A stretch of 64,000 nucleotides of DNA, taken from assembly GCF_021390245.1 (NCBI RefSeq), contig NZ_JAJUXH010000012.1, positions 181,650 to 245,649 on the forward strand, written 5' to 3'. Of this stretch, positions 52,786 through 63,098 are shown one piece after another. Each line of letters opens with the position of its first letter. Within the stretch, counting starts at the first letter, position 1. Origin of the DNA: Dyadobacter sp. CY323 (GTDB lineage Bacteria; Bacteroidota; Bacteroidia; Cytophagales; Spirosomataceae). The position numbers and the translations under genes were made by a program. The notes beneath the pieces are model-generated. The model worked only from the letters and a program-made list of their open reading frames with translations. It did no database searches and was not told where the DNA came from.

Positions 52786-54474
52786 ATGCGTTTGCTGAAA
52801 CCTTTTCTTCTGCTGTTTTTCCTTAGTCTAACACCAGCGCAGGCGCAATACGAGCACCTGCTTGGTAAATCCTATTCGGAGAAAATGGCGGGGATCCACT
52901 CCATGTATAAAGATCTGATCAACATACCGGACTCGTTGCAACGGGCTAAAAAAGCGGAGCAGATCAGAATCTTTGCCCGCGCGAATCACGACAAGGCCCT
53001 GGAATTGAATGTGGATTTCTTCATGGTTTTCTGGAATGCGTTCTACCAGCGACAGCCCAAAAATATAGCGCTCAATAAATTGAAGCAGCAATTGGCAAGT
53101 GCATCAAAAGGCAATGTCGACTTTTTAAGAGCGCGTTCGCTAAGGGCATTAGCGGAGTTTTATTGGAATTTTCTGGAAAACTACGAGTTGGCTTTTGAGC
53201 AATACCTGCTGCTGGATAAAGAGCTTGCCTCCACCAACCCCGAGGATTACCCGGAAATGGCGCGGGACCTGATGCAGATTGGCAAAGCGTATTACTTTTT
53301 TCAGGACTACGCAGTTGCACGCGGCTACTTTAAAAGGGCGATCGCAGTACCTGAGATACCCATGAATACGATGGTAATCAATGATGCCAGAAATACCCTC
53401 GGCTTATGCTATGAGCGGCTCAATAACCTTGACAGCTCCGATTACTACTACGGGCAGGTACTCAAAACGCCTTTCGCCGAGGCAAAAGTTTGGAAAAGGA
53501 TTGCGACGGGTAACCTTGGCGCCAACATGTACCTTCGCAAGCAATACGACAAGGCAATCCCCTTACTGGAGACCGACTTGTACGGTTCGCTTTCGGAAAA
53601 CGATTTCGGGTGCGCTGCCGGGGCCTCTATCCTGTTGGCGGATATATTCAGGGAGAAGGGAAAAGTGGAGCAAGCCGCGACATTCATTCAATATGCAAAG
53701 GACAACATTGAAAAAGCCGGCCAGCCCGACCGGTTACGGCTGCTGTATCCGGTGATGAGCAGATGGTATGCGGCAAGGGGCGATAATGGGCAGTCGCAGC
53801 AATTTATGGACTCCTCGATCGCGGCGATTAACAGATACAATGAAAAGTTCAGCGCCCTGAAAGTGCTTCGGGCAAAGCAAAAGCTCGACCGGCAAAACGA
53901 GGAACTTCGCTTGGCGGAGTTCATCCTGGAAAGGCAGCAGAAAATAGCAGAGCGGAACCTGCTGATCCTGCTGGTACTGATTCTGTGCATCGTGTTTGCT
54001 CTGACCTATTTTATCCAGAAGAAACGGCAACTGGCCAACGATCTGAAACTTCAAAAGACCAAACAGGAACTGGAATTGGCTGCATTGGATCTCAGCCGTT
54101 TTACCGAGAGTATCCGCGAGAAAAACAAGCTGATCGAGAAGCTGGAAAGCCGTAACCCGGAGGAAGACAAAGCTGGGATTCTGGCGGAACTGCATCAAAG
54201 TACAATTCTGACCGAAGACGAATGGCAGTCTTTTCAGAGGCTGTTCGATAAAGCCCAACCCGGGTTTATACCGCGCGTCAGGGAAAAGTACTCCGAACTC
54301 TCTGTGGGTGAGCTGCGCTATTTTGCGCTGTGCCGGTTGAATCTCTCTACCAAAGAAATGGCCGCCATGCTTGGCGTTTCGCCTAATGCGGTACAGGTAA
54401 TGGGTCACCGCATCCGGAAAAAGCTGAATCTTTCAGAACACGCTGCGCTCGAACAACTCATTAGAACGGCCTGA
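52786..54474 (+). CDS. Membrane-spanning TPR regulator with C-terminal LuxR-type HTH
   Basis: 562 residues from ATG 52786, which begins a signal peptide (MRLLKPFLLLFFLSLTPAQAQ); the frame runs back to 52753. Residues ~30-370 are TPR repeats (SLRALAEFYWNFLENYELAFEQY, LMQIGKAYYFFQDYAVARGYFKRA, DARNTLGLCYERLNNLDSSDYYY); then one membrane helix (NLLILLVLILCIVFALTYF), a coiled coil (~415-470) and a C-terminal HTH (LSVGELRYFALCRLNLSTKEMAAMLGVSPNAVQVMGHRIRKKLN). The layout places TPRs in the periplasm and the HTH in the cytosol, a one-component transmembrane regulator. The adhesin gene starts 140 bp downstream, with a palindrome in between. Confidence 0.9.
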   Translation: MRLLKPFLLLFFLSLTPAQAQYEHLLGKSYSEKMAGIHSMYKDLINIPDSLQRAKKAEQIRIFARANHDKALELNVDFFMVFWNAFYQRQPKNIALNKLKQQLASASKGNVDFLRARSLRALAEFYWNFLENYELAFEQYLLLDKELASTNPEDYPEMARDLMQIGKAYYFFQDYAVARGYFKRAIAVPEIPMNTMVINDARNTLGLCYERLNNLDSSDYYYGQVLKTPFAEAKVWKRIATGNLGANMYLRKQYDKAIPLLETDLYGSLSENDFGCAAGASILLADIFREKGKVEQAATFIQYAKDNIEKAGQPDRLRLLYPVMSRWYAARGDNGQSQQFMDSSIAAINRYNEKFSALKVLRAKQKLDRQNEELRLAEFILERQQKIAERNLLILLVLILCIVFALTYFIQKKRQLANDLKLQKTKQELELAALDLSRFTESIREKNKLIEKLESRNPEEDKAGILAELHQSTILTEDEWQSFQRLFDKAQPGFIPRVREKYSELSVGELRYFALCRLNLSTKEMAAMLGVSPNAVQVMGHRIRKKLNLSEHAALEQLIRTA

Positions 54475-54528
54475 CCAGGTCAGTCTCGCACTTTGGATTG
54501 AAGTTCGTAATATTTTAATAATCAGATT

Positions 54529-54554
54529 CTTACAAAATGTAAGCATTTTGTAAG
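54529..54554. promoter_or_regulatory. Perfect 26-bp inverted repeat before the giant adhesin gene
   Basis: CTTACAAAATG-TAAG-CATTTTGTAAG: 11-bp perfect arms, 60 bp before the adhesin ATG and 55 bp after the regulator stop. It could be the operator of the upstream HTH protein or the terminator of its gene (a weak T-run follows 6 bp later). The AT-rich arms favour an operator. Confidence 0.6.
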
Positions 54555-54613
54555 CGTGCATTTTTACGTCTCTTTTTCGGGCTGCGTAAGTTTAGTTTTA
54601 AACAGCCCATACG

Positions 54614-57600
54614 ATGATCCCATCCTCTACCCGTTTTACCTGCCGCGTTCTACTTTTTTTACTATGCGCCTTACAGGCAACCGCCCAGCAAACCCTGCCC
54701 ATTTTCACCCATACCACCGGTACTGTACTCAGCAACACCAATGGTAACTGGCTAAGAGTAGACCCTGCACAGCCGAATAATATCGATCTGATCGAAAGCC
54801 GCATTTTCGAAATGCCAAAGAAGGGGAGCGGTGTCGTTGCGATTGAATTTAAGCTGGTGGGCGGTGATGGAGGTACCGCACACTACCAGAGCGGCGCTTA
54901 CAATCAATTTGCGAATGGAGGAAAAGGAGGAGAGGTGAATTATCGGCTGAACCTGAATGGAACAAATACCTATGGCAAACCATTTTTGGTAACTTTTGGA
55001 AAAAAGGGAGAGAGCACCAGTTTTGACAAGGGCCTGTATTGTAGCGCAGGAGGCGGAGGTTCCACTGGAATGTTATGGTTGGTTCCCCAGGCAAAAAACT
55101 GGCACCTGTTCAAACGATGGGGCGGCCCGGCTGGGGAGGGACGCCTGATCGCAGGAGCGGGCGGCGGCAGCGGGGGATTCGCAACAGTCTTCGAGGCGGT
55201 AAGCGGCAAATCTGCCGTACGCGACGCATCTTCCAACCATTTCACAACAGGGGATGAGCCCGATATTTTTATCAGTCAGTCCTATTCCGATGCAGCTGAT
55301 AAGCATGCTTTCACGTTGGTGGCAGGCGGTAGCGGGATTGATATCGAGAATCAACTACCTGCCGCGTGTTGCACCGACGATCTCAAGATGCGCCAGGCAT
55401 CCAGCGTCGTTTATAGTGTATTTACTTTTCAAACCGGAGTGGTGATCGGCGGATCTAACAGCGTTTTGCAATCTGTTACACAGGGGCAAACGGGCGGCAA
55501 GCCGACGGTTCTTTACACTTCCCAGACGGGAACACCATTTATTAATGCGCTAAGTATGGGCTCATACAATGAGTATCCACTACTCAAAGCAGGTGGCAGG
55601 GGAGGTAGCGGAATGGCTGGCGGTGGAGCCGGTTCGTCGACTGTAATGCGTTTTGACATTGAATCTTTTGGTTTGGAAAGAAGAAGGCGGATTCCAACGA
55701 GCGGGGCTGGAGGTACCGGTATGGCCTTTGAACAATCCCAACCGTCGACAGATCTCGTGGCGGCTGATGACGGTTACAATGACTACTCCCGTTTTCTGGA
55801 CAATGTCAGCATCAGCCCGCGGACCTCTACCAATAACCCCCAGAGCGGGTATTTCATGTACCGGACTATCGCCGATACCGAACCGCCGGTGATCAATGTG
55901 AGCAATATCGATGTCAACCCGGGCAATGGCAAATTGTATCCGTTCTATTCGGCCAATACCCCCCTCACTATGGCACTGCTGGAACCCTATCTGGGGAAGC
56001 AGAATGGCATTTACGATAATGATGCTATTAAATCCATTACATTCAGTAAAACCGAGCTAACCTGTAGTGACGTTGGGGATTCTGTCCCGGTCAATATTAC
56101 AGTTACCGATTTTGCCGGTAATAGTACCAGCGGCACATTGCTGATCACTGTGAGGGATACTTTTACACCCGTTGCCACAATCGAGTATTCTCCCGACATT
56201 CTGGACCCCGGGCTTCCGTTAAGGGTCGACGTAACAAGCGGCCCCTACACACTCACAGCGGCCAATTTCCCCAAAGGATATGACGGATGCAAGGCAAATA
56301 ACGTGAGGATCACTTTTCCGCCTGCAACGTTCAACTGTACCCACGCCGGTATCCCTCAGCCAGTTACTTATTATTATACAGACAGCGACGGGAATCAAAG
56401 TCCCACCTACACAAAAACATTCAATGTCGTTTACAATGCTGCTTTCAGCAAGCTGTATGTAGATCATACTGCCACCGGCGCGAACAACGGATCGTCCTGG
56501 GCAAATGCATACACCAGTCTGCAGAACGCGCTACAAAATACCTGCTCCAGCAATGGACGGGAAATATATATTGCCACAGGAACGTACAGTCCCGACTTCA
56601 GCAACCGCAATGCTACGTTCACTTTACGGGCAAATGACCGGCTGTACGGAGGCTTTCCTAATGGCGGCGATACTTTTGAAAACCGAAACCCACAAGTCAA
56701 TCCGGTTATACTTTCAGGAGAACTCGCCTCACCGCACGCAACAGATAACAGCTATCATGTCGTGACAATAACCGGAAGCAAGACGGTACTGGAAGGTTTT
56801 ACAATCCGGGGCGGGTACGCCGACAATGATGCCGATACCGGGGGCGGAGGCCTTGTTCTGAGACAAACTGAAATTAATTTGAGCGAGTCCCACCACGCCA
56901 CCATTCGCAACTGCAAGTTTCTGGATAACTACGGCACAAAAGGCGGAGCGGTTTACACCGACCACCGGAATGCGTCTCTTTTCAATTATCTGAATTTTCA
57001 AAATTGCTTGTTTGAGGATAACCATGCTGCTTCCGACGGCGGAGCGGTATATCTGAGCAACCAGACAATCTGGGATAACATGCGGCAAACCTTTGTCAAC
57101 TGCGTGTTTCACAATAACAGTGCTACTTCCAACAGCGGTGCTCTACATGCGCAGCCCAATTCGAAGGTTAGTGTGGTAAACTGTACCTTCGCCTACAACA
57201 GCGCAGGCACTAGTGCGGGAGCTGTCGGCAACTGGGGTACAGTCCTGCTGCACAACAGTATCCTGTATTTTGATACAGTGGCCGGTGCCGCGAGCGAACT
57301 GGCCGGCACCGGCGTTTTCGAGGCCGATTACAGTATCATCCAGGGCAGTGGCGGCAGTGGCGCATGGAGCCTGTCGCTGGCTGAGGACAAAGGCAATAAC
57401 CTGGATACAGACCCACTTTTTTACGCATCGCCGTCGAGTACGCTGCCGACATTGACCCTTACGCTGCAAAGCCCGGCCCGCAACAGCGGACGCAACGATT
57501 ACAACGGGGAGCCTTATGATGCAACAGGTTTTCATGTACGTGTGAGCCAGGACGTCATCGACATGGGAGCGTATGAAACCAACTCGGTGGTATATGTGGC

Positions 57601-60600
57601 GGCAGATGCCGCCAATGGCGGCGACGGAAGTACGTGGGCGGCCGCAATGAATAACCTCAACGAGGCCATAGAGGTCGCAGGAACGGGAAGCATGCAGCGG
57701 GACATCTGGATCAAGGAAGGAATCTACCGGCCCGACCGGGTCGCCAGTATCAATAACACGCCCACGCCCGGCAACAGGGAAAATACCTTTAATATACGGA
57801 CTTCGAAGGTCTACGGTGGCTTTGCGGGCAACGAAACGAGCATTTCCCAGCGCAACATCGGGCTGCATCCGACGATACTCAGCGGAGATATAGGCGTGCA
57901 AAACAATCTGTCCGACAATGTCTACCATGTGTTGACGTCTATAGTGGGAGATTCCCGACTCGACGGGTTGATTATTGAAGGGGGTAATGCGGATGGTGAA
58001 GGCGAGAATGCGAACGGAGGAGGTTTGATCGAATTTCCGGGTGCGGATGCTAAAAAGACGGTTGTCAATTGTGTATTCCGAAACAACCACGCCACTGGTT
58101 TTGGCGGGGCCGTATATGTGACGGAAGGCAGGTTCCACCCTGTTACAAATTTTGTCCAATGTGTTTTCTACGGCAACACGGCAGCGCAAGGAGCTGCGGT
58201 TTATCTGAGCCTGTCAAATCCACATTCCGAAGCATTTGACATGAACTTCCATCACGTTACCGCGGTGAACAATATTTCATCCACCGCCGGTGCCGGCGCG
58301 TTTGAAGCACGGGAAATGATCAGTTCCCGGTATGCGAAGATAAGTTTCGTTAATTCGTTGCTGGTAGCCAATACGCCCCAAAACTACAGCGACGCAGGCA
58401 ATCCCGGTCGTATCACGCTCACGAATACGTATACCCATGCAACCGGCACAGGTGTATTTGCCAATGCAATAAACCCTGCGGGAGCCGATGGGAAAATGAT
58501 GACTTCTGACGATGGCCTGCAATTGTCGCCCAACAGCCCTGCAATCAGTTTTGGTGACCAGGTACTCGCCTTTGCTGGATTAGAAAAAGATATAACCGGA
58601 GCCCAGCGTGTTCTCAACCGGCTCGACGCCGGCGCTTATGAAAGTCCCTATGCTGCACCGATCACTCCCGAAAACGGAATTATCTATGTAAAACAAGCTG
58701 CCACCGGTGAGGGCACGGGCAGCAGCTGGCAACATGCTACCAGCGACCTGCACAACGCTATCCACACGACCGGTGTACAAAAAGTATTTGTGGCCACCGG
58801 AACTTACAAAGTAGGCGAAAATAGTTTCATCATGCGAAACGGAGTCGAGATATACGGCGGCTTTGACCCTGACAATGGTATTGTAGATCTTTCGCACAAA
58901 CGTATCATGCCTGCTACTTCCACCAAGCGTGGTTCTGTATTGGATGGTGAAAACGTAAGGCCTGTTATCTGGAACATATTTACATCCAACGATGAGATGG
59001 ACAATTCGGCTGTGCTGGATGGATTTATGATTACGCAAGGGGCTTTTCCGCATGGAGCAGGTGTTCGCAATGTACATGCTTCGCCCACATTACGTAATCT
59101 AGTGATCTGGAACAACCGGGCATCGGTAGCGGGTGCCGGTGTTTTTAATGAGAATTCGAGCCCCTTGATTACTAATGCGTTGATCGGGGGAAATGAGATT
59201 GCCAATTCCAATGCAGGCGCGACCGGTTACGGAGCAGGGGTTTATAACGGGGCCTCCTCGGCGACAGTGCTCACGAACGTGACCATTACAGACAACGTGT
59301 TGGCAGTACCCGCGGGTAATATGAAAGGAGCCGGCGTTTACAGCAACAATTCTTCGCCTGAAATCTATAACAGCATCATCTGGAACAACCAAAAGTCGGG
59401 CAATTCTAATACCTCCGGGGCGGATCTGGAAAATGAAGGTACGGTGTCGCTGTCCTTAAAAAACAGTATCACCCAGATTTACAGTACTGGCAATCCTGAC
59501 GATCACAACAAGGTGGCTACCAATCCCCTGTTTACCACCGATTATAGCCTGCCTGCCGCCTCACCGGCCGTAGATGCGGGAGACAACGCCTTTTACCCCG
59601 ATCTGACGGCTGGTACCCAAGACCTGGCCGGGAATCCGAGGGTCAGCCATTTCGGTAGCAATAAGCCGGTCGATATGGGTGCCTATGAAAGCAAGAGCGC
59701 CAACACACGCTGGTATGTAAATGCGGCTCAGGACGGCCCGACGCGGGATGGAGCATCCTGGGCTACAGCCCTTGCCAGGCTTGAGGAAGGTATCGCCGCG
59801 GCAAAATCCGGCGATACGGTGTGGGTGGCCAAGGGTAGTTATGTACCGAAAGTTGCAGGAACGTCGTTCGAAATGAAAAGTGGCGTGAAAATCTACGGAG
59901 GGTTTGCGGCAACCGAGATAGAACTCGCGGATCGTGACCTGGGAGGGGGACATAATGCGATTCTTGAAGGAAATGGTGCTAGCGTAATCGTCAATGCCGA
60001 CGTTGACGATGGCGCCTTGCTCGACGGCTTTGTAATACAAAATGGAACTACCTCTTCCAGAGGCGGCGCTGTGAGGAACTCCAATAGCAACATTCAATTC
60101 CAAAACGTGGTGTTTACCCGGAACGAAGCATCCGACGGAGGTGCTATTGCCAATATCGGCTCTCACGTAACGATTCGGAATGCAGTGTTTTACGCAAACC
60201 AGGCAAATCAAAATGGCGGTGCAATCCATAATGAGGCTTCCTCCACTGACGTTATTCACGTCACCTTCTATGGTAATAGCGCACAAAATGGCAGCGTATC
60301 CGCCCAGCAGGATGGCGGCGAGCTCATGGTAGGAAACAGTATTTCCTGGGGCAATACCGGCGGCGAGTGGCATAGCTCAGGGGCAGCATCGGCTACTACT
60401 GTTACCTTTTCCTTGTTGCAGTCCGACCAAGACGGCGCAGGTAATTTTTTTCGGAGTGATCCGAAGTTCAGTTACCCAGATATGCCTGCTGGTTTTGACG
60501 GATTTTGGTTCACAGCTGACGATGGACTTACAGCCTCTAATCAGTCCAGATTTATGAACAAAGGCGACAATGCACTGGCAGCGGGAATCGGAAGAGACAT

Positions 60601-62731
60601 TATTGGCTCAGAGCGGGTGCAGCAGGGCATTGCCGATATGGGAGCCTACGAAAGTAGCCTTCCCGATTTTTGCGAGAACGTCCTTGCTAGTGGTAGCGGC
60701 AAGCTGTATGTGAATGCAGGAGTACCAGCAACCGGTGACGGGCTTTCGTGGAGCGGAGCCTTCAAAACGCTAACCGAGGCGCTGGAAATTGCCAATTCCT
60801 GCAATGCGGTAGATACAATCTGGATCGCCGAGGGAACTTATTATCCGACGGGTAGTCTTTCTACGGGAGATAGATCCCAAAGCTTTGTAATAACGCGCAG
60901 CGACATTAATTTACTGGGCGGGTTCAGTAGCAGCAGCCCCGCGACGCGGAATGCCGGCTTGCACAAGACAATTTTGAGTGGCAATATAAATGATGACGCC
61001 CTGACCAGCGACAATAGCTTCCACGTGATTAGGCTGAATGCTTCCGGCGGGCATATCACGCTTGACGGGCTGACTATTACCGGAGGTATAGCGGACGGAG
61101 CCTTAGTCCCGAACAAGTACGGCGGCGGGCTATATAGCGATGATCAGGGCACCAGAACCAGCCTCACCATTACTAACTGCATATTTACCCAAAATGCTGC
61201 TGGACAGGGCGGAGCGATTTACGGTGCAAATTCGGATCTGAGTTTTACCAATGTAGCAATTACCGACAATCGCGCCAGCCATCAGGGCGGCGGTATTGAG
61301 AGCATCTCGGGCTCGGTGTCGCTGATAAACACTACCGTTGCAGGCAACGCCTCGCCTAGTGCCGTGGAAGTGAAGAACGGCGCATTTCTTATTCGCAATT
61401 CTATTGTTTATGGAGCAGTTACTGAGGGATATCTCGCCTACCATTCTATGGTCACAGGTGTTGCACTCACCGACGGCAACATCGATGCATCTGCCGTACC
61501 GTTAGAAGAAGTTTTCAACAATACAACATTTGGAGATTTCGGTCTGAAAACGTGCAGTCCAGCAATTAACGCAGGTATGCCCGATGTCAGTGCCCTAGAT
61601 CTTCCAGAGGTCGACTTGGCAGGACAGGAACGCATTTTTGGTGACCAAATCGACATGGGCGCCTACGAGAATGTACAGGTAGCTAACAACACCGGAATTG
61701 TGTCGGGCGGAACCGTGCTTGCACGAAGCCAGAAAGGAAACGGGACGACTCAATACAGGGACCCTTGCAATTTACTGGCTGTCTCGATTGCCACTTCCGG
61801 GGAACCATCCAGCATCCGTGGCAATACAACTGCAACCGTCTGGGTCGATGCTGTCCAAAACAGCCAATATGTTAAAAGGCATTTCCAAATCATGCCCACG
61901 ACAGATGGCGAAACGAGTACGGGACGGCTAACACTTTACTTTACCCAACAGGAGTTTGACGCCTTCAATGCGGTCAATACAACAAAGTTACCAGCGCGGG
62001 CAGATGACTCTGCGGGCAAGTCAAATCTTTTGATTGAAAAAAAGGGAGGGGTGAGCAGTGACGGATCAGGTCTTCCTGCCACTTATCAAGGGTCTCTGCA
62101 AACGATCAATCCGTCAGATTCGGAAATCAACTGGGATAGCAGCACTTCCCGATGGGAAGTAAGTTTTGAGGTGACCGGTTTTAGCGGTTTTTTTGTGAAG
62201 ACAACAAGTGCAGCCCTCCCGGTACGATGGATTTCCTTTGCCGCCAAAATGGACGAGGAGGGTTATGCCAGACTTGAATGGAAGGTTGATCAGACAAATG
62301 TATCGGACTACCAGATTGAAAGAAGCGGCAACGCAAGAGGCTTCCGCCCCATAGGCAGGGTGGCGGGAAGCAATGACGGAAGAGCACAATACAGTTTCAC
62401 AGACTCCACCAAAGTGACTGGCACAGTTTACTACCGCATTCGCCAATCCGATTTGGATGCCACATTCAGTTACAGCAAGATTACCAGCGTTAATGCCGCA
62501 GAGCCAGTTTCGCTAGCGGCGTACCCAAACCCTGTCAAAGAGCGGGTGACACTTCACGTCAGCCCCGCGTACATTGGAACCCGCCTACGACTGGCAAGCG
62601 CATCAGGAGTTACTTTGCAGCAGCTGGAAATTTCCGGCCAAACCGTCACAATCAATCTGGATAAGTATACGGCAGGAGTATACATCGTATCTACTTTCGA
62701 TGGAAAAGTGGTCAAACTTATCAAGTATTAA
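54614..62731 (+). CDS. Giant T9SS-exported protein with five beta-helix modules
   Basis: 2705 residues. Signal peptide (RVLLFLLCALQATAQ); Gly-rich N-terminal region (~60-400: GGDGG, GGGGS, GAGGGSGG and similar); two Ig/HYR-like segments (~430-600: EPPVINVSNIDVN, VNITVTDFAGNSTSGT); then five modules beginning Y-V (residues 615, 994, 1358, 1701, 2032), each with SSW/STW...A, a GTY segment, a YGGF/GGFS turn, LSG, GLxIxGG and short right-handed beta-helix turns (NCxFxNN), ending DMGAYES or DAGAYES. After a ~200-residue spacer comes a T9SS type A sorting domain (AYPNPVKERVTLHVSP to the VVKLIKY end). Probably surface-bound adhesin or polysaccharide-binding protein. Its length and GC match the genome. 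Confidence 0.9.
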   Translation: MIPSSTRFTCRVLLFLLCALQATAQQTLPIFTHTTGTVLSNTNGNWLRVDPAQPNNIDLIESRIFEMPKKGSGVVAIEFKLVGGDGGTAHYQSGAYNQFANGGKGGEVNYRLNLNGTNTYGKPFLVTFGKKGESTSFDKGLYCSAGGGGSTGMLWLVPQAKNWHLFKRWGGPAGEGRLIAGAGGGSGGFATVFEAVSGKSAVRDASSNHFTTGDEPDIFISQSYSDAADKHAFTLVAGGSGIDIENQLPAACCTDDLKMRQASSVVYSVFTFQTGVVIGGSNSVLQSVTQGQTGGKPTVLYTSQTGTPFINALSMGSYNEYPLLKAGGRGGSGMAGGGAGSSTVMRFDIESFGLERRRRIPTSGAGGTGMAFEQSQPSTDLVAADDGYNDYSRFLDNVSISPRTSTNNPQSGYFMYRTIADTEPPVINVSNIDVNPGNGKLYPFYSANTPLTMALLEPYLGKQNGIYDNDAIKSITFSKTELTCSDVGDSVPVNITVTDFAGNSTSGTLLITVRDTFTPVATIEYSPDILDPGLPLRVDVTSGPYTLTAANFPKGYDGCKANNVRITFPPATFNCTHAGIPQPVTYYYTDSDGNQSPTYTKTFNVVYNAAFSKLYVDHTATGANNGSSWANAYTSLQNALQNTCSSNGREIYIATGTYSPDFSNRNATFTLRANDRLYGGFPNGGDTFENRNPQVNPVILSGELASPHATDNSYHVVTITGSKTVLEGFTIRGGYADNDADTGGGGLVLRQTEINLSESHHATIRNCKFLDNYGTKGGAVYTDHRNASLFNYLNFQNCLFEDNHAASDGGAVYLSNQTIWDNMRQTFVNCVFHNNSATSNSGALHAQPNSKVSVVNCTFAYNSAGTSAGAVGNWGTVLLHNSILYFDTVAGAASELAGTGVFEADYSIIQGSGGSGAWSLSLAEDKGNNLDTDPLFYASPSSTLPTLTLTLQSPARNSGRNDYNGEPYDATGFHVRVSQDVIDMGAYETNSVVYVAADAANGGDGSTWAAAMNNLNEAIEVAGTGSMQRDIWIKEGIYRPDRVASINNTPTPGNRENTFNIRTSKVYGGFAGNETSISQRNIGLHPTILSGDIGVQNNLSDNVYHVLTSIVGDSRLDGLIIEGGNADGEGENANGGGLIEFPGADAKKTVVNCVFRNNHATGFGGAVYVTEGRFHPVTNFVQCVFYGNTAAQGAAVYLSLSNPHSEAFDMNFHHVTAVNNISSTAGAGAFEAREMISSRYAKISFVNSLLVANTPQNYSDAGNPGRITLTNTYTHATGTGVFANAINPAGADGKMMTSDDGLQLSPNSPAISFGDQVLAFAGLEKDITGAQRVLNRLDAGAYESPYAAPITPENGIIYVKQAATGEGTGSSWQHATSDLHNAIHTTGVQKVFVATGTYKVGENSFIMRNGVEIYGGFDPDNGIVDLSHKRIMPATSTKRGSVLDGENVRPVIWNIFTSNDEMDNSAVLDGFMITQGAFPHGAGVRNVHASPTLRNLVIWNNRASVAGAGVFNENSSPLITNALIGGNEIANSNAGATGYGAGVYNGASSATVLTNVTITDNVLAVPAGNMKGAGVYSNNSSPEIYNSIIWNNQKSGNSNTSGADLENEGTVSLSLKNSITQIYSTGNPDDHNKVATNPLFTTDYSLPAASPAVDAGDNAFYPDLTAGTQDLAGNPRVSHFGSNKPVDMGAYESKSANTRWYVNAAQDGPTRDGASWATALARLEEGIAAAKSGDTVWVAKGSYVPKVAGTSFEMKSGVKIYGGFAATEIELADRDLGGGHNAILEGNGASVIVNADVDDGALLDGFVIQNGTTSSRGGAVRNSNSNIQFQNVVFTRNEASDGGAIANIGSHVTIRNAVFYANQANQNGGAIHNEASSTDVIHVTFYGNSAQNGSVSAQQDGGELMVGNSISWGNTGGEWHSSGAASATTVTFSLLQSDQDGAGNFFRSDPKFSYPDMPAGFDGFWFTADDGLTASNQSRFMNKGDNALAAGIGRDIIGSERVQQGIADMGAYESSLPDFCENVLASGSGKLYVNAGVPATGDGLSWSGAFKTLTEALEIANSCNAVDTIWIAEGTYYPTGSLSTGDRSQSFVITRSDINLLGGFSSSSPATRNAGLHKTILSGNINDDALTSDNSFHVIRLNASGGHITLDGLTITGGIADGALVPNKYGGGLYSDDQGTRTSLTITNCIFTQNAAGQGGAIYGANSDLSFTNVAITDNRASHQGGGIESISGSVSLINTTVAGNASPSAVEVKNGAFLIRNSIVYGAVTEGYLAYHSMVTGVALTDGNIDASAVPLEEVFNNTTFGDFGLKTCSPAINAGMPDVSALDLPEVDLAGQERIFGDQIDMGAYENVQVANNTGIVSGGTVLARSQKGNGTTQYRDPCNLLAVSIATSGEPSSIRGNTTATVWVDAVQNSQYVKRHFQIMPTTDGETSTGRLTLYFTQQEFDAFNAVNTTKLPARADDSAGKSNLLIEKKGGVSSDGSGLPATYQGSLQTINPSDSEINWDSSTSRWEVSFEVTGFSGFFVKTTSAALPVRWISFAAKMDEEGYARLEWKVDQTNVSDYQIERSGNARGFRPIGRVAGSNDGRAQYSFTDSTKVTGTVYYRIRQSDLDATFSYSKITSVNAAEPVSLAAYPNPVKERVTLHVSPAYIGTRLRLASASGVTLQQLEISGQTVTINLDKYTAGVYIVSTFDGKVVKLIKY

Positions 62732-62954
62732 TCAATAACATACCTCCTGCCTTAAACCCGCCAGAAAACGGAGAGTTCTGCAAATAGTAGATGATTCTCA
62801 TTACACAAAAGTATATTATGAAGCGCAAAGAGGTACCACCAAAATCATCCGAAGTTTAGAATATGTTGGAATGCTGGGAAAATGAATTATGGCTGGTACC
62901 GCAAAACGTACAATCGGTACGACTAGTTTAATCCGTGATGAGCAGGGGACGAAC

Positions 62955-62982
62955 GTCTCACGCTCGAGCGTTTTGTGAGAAT
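62955..62982. repeat. Intergenic motif copy B
   Basis: GTCTCACGCTCGAGCGTTTT followed by GTGAGAAT; nearly the same as copy A at 51793-51823, in direct orientation. Here CTCAC...GTGAG forms an inverted repeat around the perfect 10-bp palindrome CGCTCGAGCG; copy A has lost part of this symmetry (GTTAG instead of GTGAG). Confidence 0.6.
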
Positions 62983-62992
62983 GGTGAGGGAC

Positions 62993-63098
62993 AGGTGTGA
63001 ATGTCCTCTCGTTGAAAAATTAAATGTGCAACACAGTAGATTTAGCTACAATTTACATTGTGATGTGTAAACACACCATCTAGGAGACATTCACACCT
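62993..63098. mobile_element. MITE-like element with 13-bp terminal inverted repeats
   Basis: Ends AGGTGTGAATGTC (62993-63005) and GACATTCACACCT (63086-63098) are exact reverse complements; 106 bp in total. The core includes a second dyad (TGTGTAAACACA) near the right end. No coding capacity. No target duplication is clear (flanks GGGAC / TGCAA), so identity as a MITE is tentative. Confidence 0.5.
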
